A stretch of DNA of 64,000 bases from assembly GCA_013822685.1 (NCBI GenBank), contig PNKV01000007.1, forward strand, positions 62,001 through 126,000, written 5' to 3'. A program made the translations under genes and the position numbers. The notes below the pieces were generated by a model. It was not told the origin of the DNA. It saw nothing but the letters and a program-made list of their open reading frames with translations, and searched no databases. The DNA comes from Leptothrix sp. (in: b-proteobacteria). GTDB taxonomy: Bacteria > Pseudomonadota > Gammaproteobacteria > Burkholderiales > Burkholderiaceae_C. Below are positions 1-8,092 of the stretch, piece after piece (position 1 is the first letter of the stretch; every line of letters begins with the position of its first letter).

Positions 1-351
1 ACCGTGACCACCCTGCTCTTCATGCTGTGCTTCGCGGCGCTGGGGGCGGGCAACGGGGCCTTGTTCCAGCTGGTGCCATTGCGCTGGCCTTTGACCACGG
101 CGGTGGCCGGCTCGATGATCGGCGAGATCGGCGCTTTGGGTGGTGGCTTCATCCCCAATGCCATGGGGCAATCCAAACAGCTCACCGGCAGCTACTTGTG
201 GGGCTTTGTCGCCTTCGCCGTGCTGGCCGCCTTGATGCTGCTGATGCTGCGCACGGTGCAGGTTCGGTGGACGCGCACCTGGGCCGAGAAGGGCGGCCGG
301 GCGCGGCCCACGGCGGCCCTCAGCAGCCGGGGGAAAAGCAGCCTCGTATAG
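1..351 (+). CDS. MFS transporter, nitrate/nitrite (NarK-type) family, C-terminal part
   Basis: The reading frame is open at the left edge, so only the last ~116 residues are present. They hold two hydrophobic helices. The stretch GAGNGALFQLVPLRWP, followed by a glycine-rich helix (IGEIGALGGGFIPNAMG), resembles the second signature of NarK/NasA-type nitrate/nitrite porters in the inner membrane. The tail after the last helix is basic and glycine-rich, as expected for a cytoplasmic C-terminus. The family assignment rests on this short segment only, so the substrate is an inference. The next gene starts 12 bp downstream on the same strand, but its function looks unrelated. Confidence 0.7.
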   Translation, partial: TVTTLLFMLCFAALGAGNGALFQLVPLRWPLTTAVAGSMIGEIGALGGGFIPNAMGQSKQLTGSYLWGFVAFAVLAALMLLMLRTVQVRWTRTWAEKGGRARPTAALSSRGKSSLV

Positions 352-362
352 ACTGCGGCGCG

Positions 363-1175
363 ATGCGCCTACAGTTGATGTCCGACCTCCACCTGGAGCG
401 ATACCCCGATTTCCAGCCCAAGGCCGCGCCCGGTGCGGAGGTGCTCGTGCTGGCCGGCGACATCGGCTCTTACCAAAGCGGCTCGCGCCTGGCGGACGAG
501 GATTTCGGGCTGGCCCGTTTTTCAACCCTGGTGCCCAACGCCCCCTGGAAGCACGTGCTCTTTGTGCCCGGCAACCACGAGTTCGATGGCCTGGAGTTCG
601 ACGACACATATGCGCGCCTGCAGGCCACCTGCCAACGCCATGGCATCACCTGGCTGGACCGCGAAGTGGTCACGCTGGGTTCGGTGCGCTTTGTGGGCAC
701 CACGCTGTGGAGCGATTTTGATGCCCTGGTCGACCCGCAAGCCCCGTTGACCAAGCAGCTGCAGGTGCGCGACAAGGCCTTCAGGGCCGCCAATTTCTAC
801 CTGCGCAAGAACACCACGCTCAAGCAAGGCGAGCCCGTGCTGGCCGAAGCCATCCGCGAGATGTCGCTGCAATGCCAGGCCTGGTTACGCCAGGCGCTGT
901 CGGTGCCGTTCGAGGGCAGCACGGTGGTGGTCACGCACTTCGCGCCCACCTTGCAAAGCGCCGATCCCCGCTACGGCCTGATGCCCGGGACGGCCGGCTT
1001 TTGCAACTCGCACGACGACCTGCTGCCACTGGCCCGGGTGTGGGCGCACGGCCACCTGCATTGCGCTCACGACTACCAGCACCGGGGATGCCGCGTGGTG
1101 GCCAACCCCCGGGGCTATGCCAGCAAGGGCGAGCAGGCCGCTTTCCGCGACGACTTTGTCATCCAGCTGGCCTGA
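363..1175 (+). CDS. metallophosphoesterase, calcineurin-like
   Basis: A 270-residue cytoplasmic protein with the metal-ligand motifs of the calcineurin-like phosphoesterase fold in order: DLH near residue 8, GDI near residue 32, GNHEF in the middle, VTHFAP, and a C-terminal AHGHLH. Such enzymes hydrolyse phosphomono- or diesters with a di-metal centre; the substrate cannot be read from sequence. An upstream in-frame extension exists, but the ATG at 363 places the first motif at the usual distance from the N-terminus, so I use it. The gene ends 7 bp before the M48 protease gene and could be co-transcribed with it. Confidence 0.88.
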   Translation: MRLQLMSDLHLERYPDFQPKAAPGAEVLVLAGDIGSYQSGSRLADEDFGLARFSTLVPNAPWKHVLFVPGNHEFDGLEFDDTYARLQATCQRHGITWLDREVVTLGSVRFVGTTLWSDFDALVDPQAPLTKQLQVRDKAFRAANFYLRKNTTLKQGEPVLAEAIREMSLQCQAWLRQALSVPFEGSTVVVTHFAPTLQSADPRYGLMPGTAGFCNSHDDLLPLARVWAHGHLHCAHDYQHRGCRVVANPRGYASKGEQAAFRDDFVIQLA

Positions 1176-1182
1176 AACTATC

Positions 1183-2706
1183 ATGCCGGTGATGAGCACC
1201 GATACCCACTCCATCCGCCGAGCCCGGCTCCTGCCCTGGCTGCTGACCGCCACCCTGCTCACCAGCTGTGCCACCGTCACCAATCCCGTGACGGGCTTGT
1301 CCGAGCGCACGGTGATGGATGAGAAAAGCGAGATCGCCGAAGGCGAAAAAGGCCACCAGCAGGTCTTGAAGGAATACGGCGTTTACGACAACCCCAAGGT
1401 CCAGGCCTACGTCAATGCCCTGGGCCAGCGCCTGGCCCAACAGTCGCACCGCAACACCCTCACCTGGCACTTCACGGTGCTGGACAGCCCCGAGATCAAC
1501 GCCTTCGCCCTGCCCGGCGGCTACGTCTACGTCACACGCGGGATCATGGCCTACATGGACAGCGAGGCCGACCTGGCGGGTGTGATCGGCCATGAGATCG
1601 GCCACGTCACCGCCCGCCATGGCGCACAGCGCGCCACCCGGCAGCAAACCGCCGGCTTTGGCGTGCTGGCCGCCAGCTTGCTGGGCGCCGTGCTCGAAAG
1701 CCAGGGCATGGGCGGTGCGGGCCAACTGGCCAGCCAGTTGTCGCAGAACGTGGCGGCGGGTTACATCGCCTCGTACAGCCGCGACCAGGAAACCCAGGCC
1801 GACCAGCTGGGCGCCGAGTACCTGGCCCGCAACCACTACAACCCGCAGAACATGGTCGATGTGATCAAGGTGCTGAAGGACCAGGAGCGCTTTGCCGACG
1901 ACACGGCACGGGCCGAGGGCCGCACCCCGGGCGCGCACGGCAACTGGCTGTCATCCCACCCCAGCAATGACAAGCGCCTGCAAGACATCACCCAGATCGC
2001 GGCCAACTACCCCGGCAACAACTACAGCGACGATGGCCGCAGCCGCTACCTGGACACCATCAAGGGCATGACCTTTGGCGAAAGCCGCGAGCAGGGGCTG
2101 ACACGAGGCCGAAATTTCTACCACGAGCCCCTGGGCATCGCCGTGACCGCGCCTGAAGGCTGGAAGATCCAGAACACCTCGCAATCCATCGCCTTGCTCA
2201 ATGCCGCGGCCGATGCCGGGCTGGTCATCAAATCCATCCCGGCAGAGGCGGGCAACACGCACGAAGAGATCATCCGCAACGTGCTCAAGCCCGAGCAAGG
2301 CCGGACCGAGCCCCGGACCTTGAGCGGAGGCTTGCCGGCCACCCACCTTGTCGGCGTGCGCCGCAACCAGCAAGGGCAGGCGCAAAGACTGGAAGCCACG
2401 GTGGTGACCGGCCCGGCCAACCACCACTACCTGCTGGGCTACGCCGCCAAGGATGGCGCCGCCCTGCAGCGCGCGGCCACACCATTGCGCGAGGCCGAAA
2501 ATTCGTTCCGGGCACTGACTGCTGCCGACCGCGCTGCGGCACGCCCCTGGGCGATCAAGCTGGTGGCCTATCCCAAGGGTGGCTTCCAGCAACTGGCCAA
2601 ACAAGCCCCCGGCTTGCCCACGGCCGAACGGCAACTTCGCCTGATCAACGGTGTGTATGCCGAGGGCGAGCCCAAGGCGGGGCAAACGGTCAAGGTCATT
2701 GACTGA
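1183..2706 (+). CDS. M48 family metalloprotease, lipoprotein (BepA/LoiP-like)
   Basis: A 507-residue zinc metalloprotease. The N-terminus has a basic, hydrophobic signal followed by the lipobox LLTSC, so it is predicted to be a lipid-anchored periplasmic protein. The HExxH motif is GHEIGH, with a downstream ETQAD supplying the third zinc ligand, as in BepA- and LoiP-type M48 peptidases that help outer-membrane protein quality control. Unlike BepA, the C-terminal ~200 residues show no obvious TPR repeats and look like a separate beta-rich domain. An ATG at 1192 is an alternative start that also keeps the signal peptide. The stop abuts, with no spacer, the stop of the opposing EamA gene. Confidence 0.9.
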   Translation: MPVMSTDTHSIRRARLLPWLLTATLLTSCATVTNPVTGLSERTVMDEKSEIAEGEKGHQQVLKEYGVYDNPKVQAYVNALGQRLAQQSHRNTLTWHFTVLDSPEINAFALPGGYVYVTRGIMAYMDSEADLAGVIGHEIGHVTARHGAQRATRQQTAGFGVLAASLLGAVLESQGMGGAGQLASQLSQNVAAGYIASYSRDQETQADQLGAEYLARNHYNPQNMVDVIKVLKDQERFADDTARAEGRTPGAHGNWLSSHPSNDKRLQDITQIAANYPGNNYSDDGRSRYLDTIKGMTFGESREQGLTRGRNFYHEPLGIAVTAPEGWKIQNTSQSIALLNAAADAGLVIKSIPAEAGNTHEEIIRNVLKPEQGRTEPRTLSGGLPATHLVGVRRNQQGQAQRLEATVVTGPANHHYLLGYAAKDGAALQRAATPLREAENSFRALTAADRAAARPWAIKLVAYPKGGFQQLAKQAPGLPTAERQLRLINGVYAEGEPKAGQTVKVID

Positions 2707-3639
2707 TCAGGCCTTGCAAAGCTGCTGGCCGGCAGCCTCTGGCGGGACCACGTTGGGCAGGTCGGCCTTCTTCTTCCACAAGGCCGACACCAACACCCCG
2801 CCCACCACCAGGGCGGCCCCCAGCCACTGTGCGCCCCCCACATGCTGGCCGCGCAGCACGCCAATCAGCGTGGCAAACAAGGGCACGAAGTTCATGAAGA
2901 TGGCAGCCTGGGTTGGGCCGACCACCTTGATGCCATCGTTCCACCACAGGTAGGCCAGCACCGAACCGAAGATGCCCATGAAGCCGATGCCCGCGAGCAT
3001 GGGCCACGAAGGCCATTGCACCAGGTCGGTCGTGGCCACGGAGGCAAAGGCCACCATCAACACGGCGCCGCCGGTCACTGTGCTGGCCGCGACCTGCACC
3101 GACGACAAGCCCTTGACGAAACGCTGCGGCAAGACGGTGTAGATGGCCCAGCACAGCGCCCCCAGCAAGACCAGCGCATCGCCCGAGGCCACGTGCAGCG
3201 AGGTCAACATGGCCCACGAGCCGTGGCTCACGACCACCACCACGCCAATCAAGCCCAGCACCAGCCCGACCACCTGCGCGCCGCTGGGCAAGCGCCGGTT
3301 GATGAAGGCCGCCAGCACCGCCGTGAGGGCCGGGTTCACGCCCACGATCAAGGCGCCGTTCACGGCCGAGGTGGCCTGCAATCCGTAGAACAAGCCCATG
3401 TTGAAGCCGAACACGCCTACCACCGCCATCACGGTCAGCACCAGGGCGTTGCGGCGCAGGCCATCGAAGGACCAGCCCTCGCGCCAGGCCACCAGGGGCA
3501 GGAAGATCAGCGCGGCCAGGCCAAAGCGCCAGGCGGCGGCCGACAGGGGCGACATGTGGGCCACCGCGTATTGGCCGACGTGGAACATGCCCGCCCACAT
3601 CAGGGCGGTCAGGACAAGGCGCAGGTAAACGAAGTTCAT
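2707..3639 (-). CDS. EamA/DMT family transporter
   Basis: A 310-residue, very hydrophobic protein with about ten transmembrane helices in two repeats (EamA folds), as in the drug/metabolite transporter superfamily. Motifs such as NGALIVGVNPALTAVLAAF and SVLAYLWWNDGIKVVGPTQA are characteristic of the two halves. It probably exports a small metabolite or amino acid, but the substrate is not evident. It is divergent from a LysR-type regulator, with only 45 bp between the two starts, so that regulator is the best candidate for its control. Confidence 0.9.
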   Translation of the reverse strand: MNFVYLRLVLTALMWAGMFHVGQYAVAHMSPLSAAAWRFGLAALIFLPLVAWREGWSFDGLRRNALVLTVMAVVGVFGFNMGLFYGLQATSAVNGALIVGVNPALTAVLAAFINRRLPSGAQVVGLVLGLIGVVVVVSHGSWAMLTSLHVASGDALVLLGALCWAIYTVLPQRFVKGLSSVQVAASTVTGGAVLMVAFASVATTDLVQWPSWPMLAGIGFMGIFGSVLAYLWWNDGIKVVGPTQAAIFMNFVPLFATLIGVLRGQHVGGAQWLGAALVVGGVLVSALWKKKADLPNVVPPEAAGQQLCKA

Positions 3640-3684
3640 GGTGGACGACTATCATCCCTGGCCAGCCTTCACGCAAGCCAGTCC

Positions 3685-4671
3685 ATGCAAAAGCGTTTTC
3701 CACAATCGCAAAGCCTCAGCCCCAACGACGAGGCCGCGGCCGGTTTCGACTGGAACGACCTCAAATACTTCCTGGCCGTGGCCCGGCATGGCGGCCTGTC
3801 CCGGGCCGCCCTCCAGCTGGACACCAGCGCCTCCACCGTGTCGCGCCACATCGGGGCCCTTGAAAAGCGACTGAACATGCGGCTGTTCGTGCGCCTGTCC
3901 ACCGGTTACCTGCTGACCGACGCGGGCAGCGAGTTGTTCGACCGCGTGGCGGAAGTCGAACGCAGCACCCAGGCCGTCGAGCGCCGCAGCAGCGTGGCGG
4001 CCGAAGCCGACAAGGTCACCGGCCTGGTGCGCCTGGCCGCCTCCGACAGCATGGGGGTGCACCTGTTGACGGCGCACTTGCCCTTGCTGCAACAGCGCCA
4101 CCCCGGCCTGCGGGTGGAACTGGTGTTGGGCCACGCCAAGGCCGATCTGACCCGCCGTGAGGCCGACCTGGCCCTGCGCATGCTGGACCCCGCGGTGCCC
4201 ACCTCGCAAGCCGACCACGTCATGCACCGCGTGGCCAGCGTGCCATTCAGCCTCTATGTCAGCTCAAGCCTGGTTCGGGGCATGGTCATCGACACGGTGG
4301 ATTGGGCGCGACTGCCCCACATCAGTTGGGACCACACCTGGCGCCACCTGCCCGTGGCCCAGTGGCTGGCGCAAGCCTTTGCAGACCAGCCCCCGCCCGT
4401 GTTCACCAGCAACAGCGCCATGGCACAAATGGTGGCCATCGCCGCCAGCATGGGCGTGGGCGTGCTGCCCGACTACCTGGCCCGCACCGACACCACCCTG
4501 GTGCGGCTGCCGGTGGACACCAGCGTTTTGGCGCGCGACCTCTGGTTGATCTATCACCGCGATCTGCGCAGCAGCCGCCGCGTGCAGGCCATGCGCCAGT
4601 TCATCGAAGAGATGCTGCCCGGCGCCCTGAACCTACCGATCACACCGCCGGTGATGGCGGCAGTGCCGTGA
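3685..4671 (+). CDS. LysR family transcriptional regulator
   Basis: A 328-residue regulator with an N-terminal winged HTH (DWNDLKYFLAVARHGGLSRA, then STVSRHIGALEKRL) beginning near residue 20, followed by a periplasmic-binding-like co-inducer domain. The frame stays open far upstream over the antisense of the transporter gene, but homology begins only here, so the ATG at 3685 is chosen. The head-to-head position with the EamA transporter gene suggests it regulates that gene. Its last 32 bp overlap, on the opposite strand, the end of a small hypothetical gene. Confidence 0.9.
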   Translation: MQKRFPQSQSLSPNDEAAAGFDWNDLKYFLAVARHGGLSRAALQLDTSASTVSRHIGALEKRLNMRLFVRLSTGYLLTDAGSELFDRVAEVERSTQAVERRSSVAAEADKVTGLVRLAASDSMGVHLLTAHLPLLQQRHPGLRVELVLGHAKADLTRREADLALRMLDPAVPTSQADHVMHRVASVPFSLYVSSSLVRGMVIDTVDWARLPHISWDHTWRHLPVAQWLAQAFADQPPPVFTSNSAMAQMVAIAASMGVGVLPDYLARTDTTLVRLPVDTSVLARDLWLIYHRDLRSSRRVQAMRQFIEEMLPGALNLPITPPVMAAVP

Positions 4672-4885
4672 TGATGCTGCGCCGCTGGCGGTCGAACACC
4701 AGGTGCAATGCCTGCCCCTGGTAGACCAGTTGCCAGTGGTCGACGTGGCGGCTTTGGTGAGCGATCAGAGAGCCTTGACCATGGGCAATGGCCTTGGCCA
4801 TCTGGAAGACCTCGTCGCTGCTGACCTGCAGGCCATAGCGCTCCGCCAGGCGCCGCTTGGTGTGCGAGCGTTCGGCGTGCGTCAT
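4640..4885 (-). CDS. small hypothetical protein coupled to thioesterase
   Basis: An 81-residue protein that I do not recognise. Its start codon overlaps the stop of the upstream thioesterase gene as ATGA (4882-4885), a common sign of translational coupling, which is the main reason for calling it real. The N-terminal half is charged and helical; the C-terminal half (LVYQGQALHLVFDRQRRSI) looks like a small beta hairpin ending in a proline-rich tail. The 3' end overlaps the end of the LysR gene on the other strand by 32 bp. There is no signal peptide, membrane segment or metal motif. Confidence 0.6.
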   Translation of the reverse strand: MTHAERSHTKRRLAERYGLQVSSDEVFQMAKAIAHGQGSLIAHQSRHVDHWQLVYQGQALHLVFDRQRRSIITALPPSPAV

Positions 4886-5352
4886 GCTGCAGGCGCACCC
4901 GGCACCAGCGCCGCCGAATAGGTCTGCGTGAACTCAAGCGGCATGCGCCTGACGCGCCCTTGCGCGATGTCCACGCACACGTAATGCGTGCGTGCGCGGA
5001 ACACGGTTTGGCCATCACCGGAGCGGATGAACTGGAACTGTCGGTAGAGCGACAGTTTGTCGATCTGCGTGATCCACGTGCCGAGCAACAGCTCGTCGCC
5101 CAGCCTCGTGGCCGCCAGGTAGTTCAACTCGTGCTGGCGAACCACCAGGCCATGCCCGCAGGCCTGGTAGTGCTCAGGCCCCAGACCCAGGGCGTTGGAG
5201 TGCGCCCAGGCCACGTCCTCCACCCATTGAAGGTAGACGACATTGTTGGTATGCCGCATCAAGTCGGTGTGCGCATCCTGCACACACACCGGCAGCACGT
5301 GGGGACCAGCGTGGTCCCAGGTTTCAATCATGGTCATGGCGTGATTTTGCAT
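4882..5352 (-). CDS. acyl-CoA thioesterase, 4HBT hot-dog family
   Basis: A 156-residue hot-dog-fold protein of the YbgC/4-hydroxybenzoyl-CoA thioesterase type, expected to hydrolyse acyl-CoA thioesters in the cytoplasm. The active-site region reads TDLMRHTNNVVYLQWVED, a close variant of the usual D-x-x-G-H-x-N-N-x-x-Y-x-x-W motif. Arginine replaces the common glycine before the histidine. The start at 5352 is supported by TAGGAG seven bases upstream. It is followed, with a 4-bp overlap, by a small hypothetical gene. Substrate chain length is not predictable. Confidence 0.86.
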   Translation of the reverse strand: MQNHAMTMIETWDHAGPHVLPVCVQDAHTDLMRHTNNVVYLQWVEDVAWAHSNALGLGPEHYQACGHGLVVRQHELNYLAATRLGDELLLGTWITQIDKLSLYRQFQFIRSGDGQTVFRARTHYVCVDIAQGRVRRMPLEFTQTYSAALVPGAPAA

Positions 5353-5494
5353 GCGACTTCTCCTACAGTTGGCCGCCAGAACGTCGAAATGTCCAAGGAC
5401 CGTGGCATGGCTTTGGCGACGCTGCGGTCAACCGATCACCAGCCGAAATCGTTTCAGACTCACACGCGGCACCAACGCCCATTCAGGAACAGAC

Positions 5495-6073
5495 ATGAAA
5501 AAACTCGCCTCCTCCCTCCTCGTCGCCGCCGCACTTGGCCTGGCCAGCGTGTCGGCCAGTGCGGTTGAAGTTTCGGGCGTCAAGCTCGAAGACAGCGTCA
5601 AGGTCGCTGGCAAGGACCTGGTGCTCAACGGCGCGGGCATCCGCGTCAAAGTCTTTTTCAAGGTTTATGCACTGGGCCTGTACCTGAGCGACAAGAAGAC
5701 CAAGGCCGCCGACGTGCTGAACGCCCCTGGCCCCAAGCGCTTCAAGATCGTGATGATGCGCGATCTGACCGGCGAAGAAGTCGGCTCAAGCTTCATGGCC
5801 GCACTGGACAAGAACCTGGACGCCAGCGAGAAGACCAAACTGGCCGGCGAATTGCGCAAGTTCAACGACACCTTCAAGACCATCAGCGGCATGAAGCCGG
5901 GCGATGTGATCGTGGGCGACTGGGTGCCTGGCACCGGCAGCGTGCTGACCCTGAACGGCAAGCCCCTGGCCGAACCCATGCCCGAGCCCCTGTTCTACAA
6001 CGCCATGCTGCGCATCTGGGTGGGCACCAAGCCGGCCGATGACGACCTCAAGGAAGCACTGCTGGGCGGCTGA
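5495..6073 (+). CDS. chalcone-isomerase-like secreted protein
   Basis: A 192-residue protein with a clear Sec signal peptide (MKKLASSLLVAAALGLASVSASA). The mature part matches the bacterial chalcone isomerase-like family: VSGVKLEDSVKVAGKDLVLNG, then VKVFFKVYALGLYL and a C-terminal FYNAMLRIWVG. Bacterial members are mostly periplasmic proteins of unknown role and lack demonstrated isomerase activity. The start is set by the signal peptide and by an AGGAAC ribosome site. It is monocistronic and ends in a strong hairpin terminator shared with the opposing cheY-like gene. Confidence 0.85.
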   Translation: MKKLASSLLVAAALGLASVSASAVEVSGVKLEDSVKVAGKDLVLNGAGIRVKVFFKVYALGLYLSDKKTKAADVLNAPGPKRFKIVMMRDLTGEEVGSSFMAALDKNLDASEKTKLAGELRKFNDTFKTISGMKPGDVIVGDWVPGTGSVLTLNGKPLAEPMPEPLFYNAMLRIWVGTKPADDDLKEALLGG

Positions 6074-6094
6074 CCATCAGCCTTTCCCCAACAA

Positions 6095-6133
6095 AAAGCG
6101 GACGACACCCGAAGGTGCGTCCGCTTTCTTTTT
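6095..6133. terminator. bidirectional rho-independent terminator
   Basis: A 10-bp perfect stem AAAGCGGACG/CGTCCGCTTT is extended by an inner CACC/GGTG helix closed by a CGAA loop. It is followed by CTTTTTT on the plus strand and by a T-rich run on the minus strand. It lies between the convergent ends of the chalcone-isomerase-like gene (stop at 6073) and the cheY-like gene (stop at 6151), so it can end both transcripts. Confidence 0.88.
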
Positions 6134-6150
6134 CATCAGTTTCTCAGTGA

Positions 6151-6522
6151 TCAGGCAGCGCCCGCCAGCTTCTTGAACGTGGCCAACACGGCATCGCCCT
6201 TGAAAGGCTTCACGATCCAGCCCTTGATGCCCGCCGCCTTGCCGCGCTCTTTCATGATGGGCGAGTTCTCGGTGGTCAGCATGACGATGTTGACATTGGC
6301 ATTGCCCAGCTCGCCACGGATCTTCTCGGCCATGGTCAGGCCATCCATGTTGGGCATGTTCACATCACTGACGATCAGCTTGACGCTGGGATCGCCCTTC
6401 ATCTTGGTCAGGCCATCGCGGCCATCGACGGCGGTGATGACGTCCAGGCCATTCTTCTTCAGGAAATCGGTGACTTCATTGCGCACGGTGGCGGAATCGT
6501 CGACAACAAGAATTTGCGCCAT
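6151..6522 (-). CDS. CheY-like single-domain response regulator
   Basis: A 123-residue receiver domain with no output domain. Conserved residues are all visible: the acidic pair in VVDDSATVR, the phosphoacceptor Asp in SDVNMPNMDG, the Thr in MLTTEN and the Lys in VKPF. The start at 6522 is preferred over ATG 6528 because AAGGAG then lies at normal distance. It is the last gene of a five-gene minus-strand operon with a CheA-like kinase, an MCP-like protein and two CheX-like proteins, and is the likely phosphoryl acceptor of that kinase. The target (flagellar motor, pilus machinery or other) is not shown by the sequence. Confidence 0.92.
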   Translation of the reverse strand: MAQILVVDDSATVRNEVTDFLKKNGLDVITAVDGRDGLTKMKGDPSVKLIVSDVNMPNMDGLTMAEKIRGELGNANVNIVMLTTENSPIMKERGKAAGIKGWIVKPFKGDAVLATFKKLAGAA

Positions 6523-6544
6523 GATCATTTCTCCTTGAGGGGGA

Positions 6545-7513
6545 TCAGAAAAGTTCCAGTTCGCCGGAATCGAACAGGTCTTCAACAGAGGTCTCGTTTT
6601 CCGTGAAGTTGTCGGGCGACCAGTTGAGGTTGAACACGAACCGCTGGTAGATCACGATGGACTGGCTGGCGTCCTTCTGATCAACCAGGGTGTACTTGAA
6701 GCAGAGTTGAGGGTCCTCTGATCCAAACGAGATGTAGCGGTGCAAGTGGTTCACGATGATGGGCACCTGGGTCAGGTGACCCGAGCTTTTCTCGCTCGAC
6801 ACGAACCGGTTCTTGAAGCCGCCCCAGATCAGGTTGGTGACCTCGCCCAGCACATTGTTGATGTCCCGAAATCCCGCACCGTCTGAGGGAATGTAGGTCT
6901 TCTCATTCTTCACGAAAGCCATCAGCGGCTGCTCTTCGGTCTGCAGCATCATGTAGCCGCGGCACCAGGAGCTTTCAAGCGGGATCAGGCTGAACAGTTC
7001 GCCGTAAATGATGCGGTCGCGCACGATGCAAGGCGTGGCGGTCTCCAGGACGATGTCGCGGAACTGGCTTTCCAGCGTGGCCCGCGTGATCTCGGTGATG
7101 CCGCGCACCAGCGCATTGGGGTACACCAGGCTGAAGATGGCTTCCTGGATGATGCCGGCCAGCTTCTCGATGCCTTGGGCAGTGTAAGCCGCGTAAAACA
7201 GCTTGCGGTCGTGCTCGTTGAAATCGCCGAGGGTGTCAAGTTGATCGCGCCGCAGGAAGATGGGCAACTCGGGCCGGATGGCGTGGATCTCGCGGGCGAA
7301 AATCAAGCCATTGCCCGCGTGCCCGCCGTAGTGTTCCCACAGCAGGATGCCTCCCAGGTCCACATTGGACTTGAGGATGGCCATCACATTGTCTTCCTGC
7401 GCCTTCAGGCCGACCAGGTTGTGGTCTTCGCAGAAAGCCTTGATCTGCTCGGCACACTCAGGCTGGCCGTCCAGGACCAGCACCTTGCTGACGAGGTTTT
7501 TGGATTCACTCAT
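6545..7513 (-). CDS. CheX-like protein with N-terminal receiver-like domain
   Basis: A 322-residue protein. Residues ~8-125 resemble a degenerate receiver domain (KVLVLDGQPECAEQIKAF, then a predicted alpha/beta pattern), without the usual acidic pocket. Residues ~135-300 match the CheX/CheC fold, with the phosphatase-type E-x-x-N motif in LGEVTNLIWGGFKNRF. CheX proteins dephosphorylate CheY-P, so this may be the signal-termination enzyme for the neighbouring CheY. The tail ends in DSGELELF, almost the same as the tail of the upstream gene product. The ATG at 7513 is chosen; a TTG at 7528 would overlap the previous stop as TTGA. Confidence 0.75.
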   Translation of the reverse strand: MSESKNLVSKVLVLDGQPECAEQIKAFCEDHNLVGLKAQEDNVMAILKSNVDLGGILLWEHYGGHAGNGLIFAREIHAIRPELPIFLRRDQLDTLGDFNEHDRKLFYAAYTAQGIEKLAGIIQEAIFSLVYPNALVRGITEITRATLESQFRDIVLETATPCIVRDRIIYGELFSLIPLESSWCRGYMMLQTEEQPLMAFVKNEKTYIPSDGAGFRDINNVLGEVTNLIWGGFKNRFVSSEKSSGHLTQVPIIVNHLHRYISFGSEDPQLCFKYTLVDQKDASQSIVIYQRFVFNLNWSPDNFTENETSVEDLFDSGELELF

Positions 7514-7524
7514 GTCGCGCTCGT

Positions 7525-8079
7525 TCAAAACATTTCAAGCTCGCCCGTGTCCTCGGTGGACTCGGTTTTATCCACGGTGAAGTCGATGTCCGCGTAGTCG
7601 CAAACGCACAGACTCGCGTGCATGGTGATCTCATCGTTGATGCGCACCTCGTAGTGCTGCACATGGCCGGCATGGAGTGCCTGCAGGAAATGCAGGCAGT
7701 TGCCGTCCAGGACATTGGGTGTGGACATTCCGATGTGCGGGTAGAAGTTCCCCAGCTCCCGATTCAAAGAACCGCAGCAGATGTTGCCGCATTCGCTGAT
7801 CACGTCCAGGAAGGCCTGCTCGTCCATCTCTTCCACATTGGCCCGGTTGATCGCGGCCAGGTGGGCCTTCAGTGGCTTGTTCAGGGTGAAGTGGATCAGG
7901 CCCATCGCGCGGAACAAGTAGGACGACACCGTCAGGATGACGGTCTTCTTCGCCTTGATTTCGCTGGTGCCCTCCAGGATTCTGACCTCGCAGCGGTCCT
8001 CGGACGACGACACGAGCGACGACTTCATCGCCTGCATCAGGATGTGGTCAAAGCCTTCCTTGGCATGTTGGCTGATCAT
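7525..8079 (-). CDS. CheX-like chemotaxis phosphatase domain protein
   Basis: A 184-residue single-domain CheX/CheC-like protein. The central helix FLDVISECGNICCGSLNREL carries the E-x-x-N signature of CheC/CheX/FliY phosphatases. It is cysteine-rich around this motif (CGNICCG), which is unusual. It ends in DTGELEMF, mirroring the DSGELELF tail of the next protein and suggesting a shared docking peptide. The ATG at 8079 has no strong ribosome site, so translation may be coupled to the MCP-like gene 14 bp upstream. No membrane segment is present. Confidence 0.72.
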   Translation of the reverse strand: MISQHAKEGFDHILMQAMKSSLVSSSEDRCEVRILEGTSEIKAKKTVILTVSSYLFRAMGLIHFTLNKPLKAHLAAINRANVEEMDEQAFLDVISECGNICCGSLNRELGNFYPHIGMSTPNVLDGNCLHFLQALHAGHVQHYEVRINDEITMHASLCVCDYADIDFTVDKTESTEDTGELEMF

Positions 8080-8092
8080 GGTGATTGGGCGC

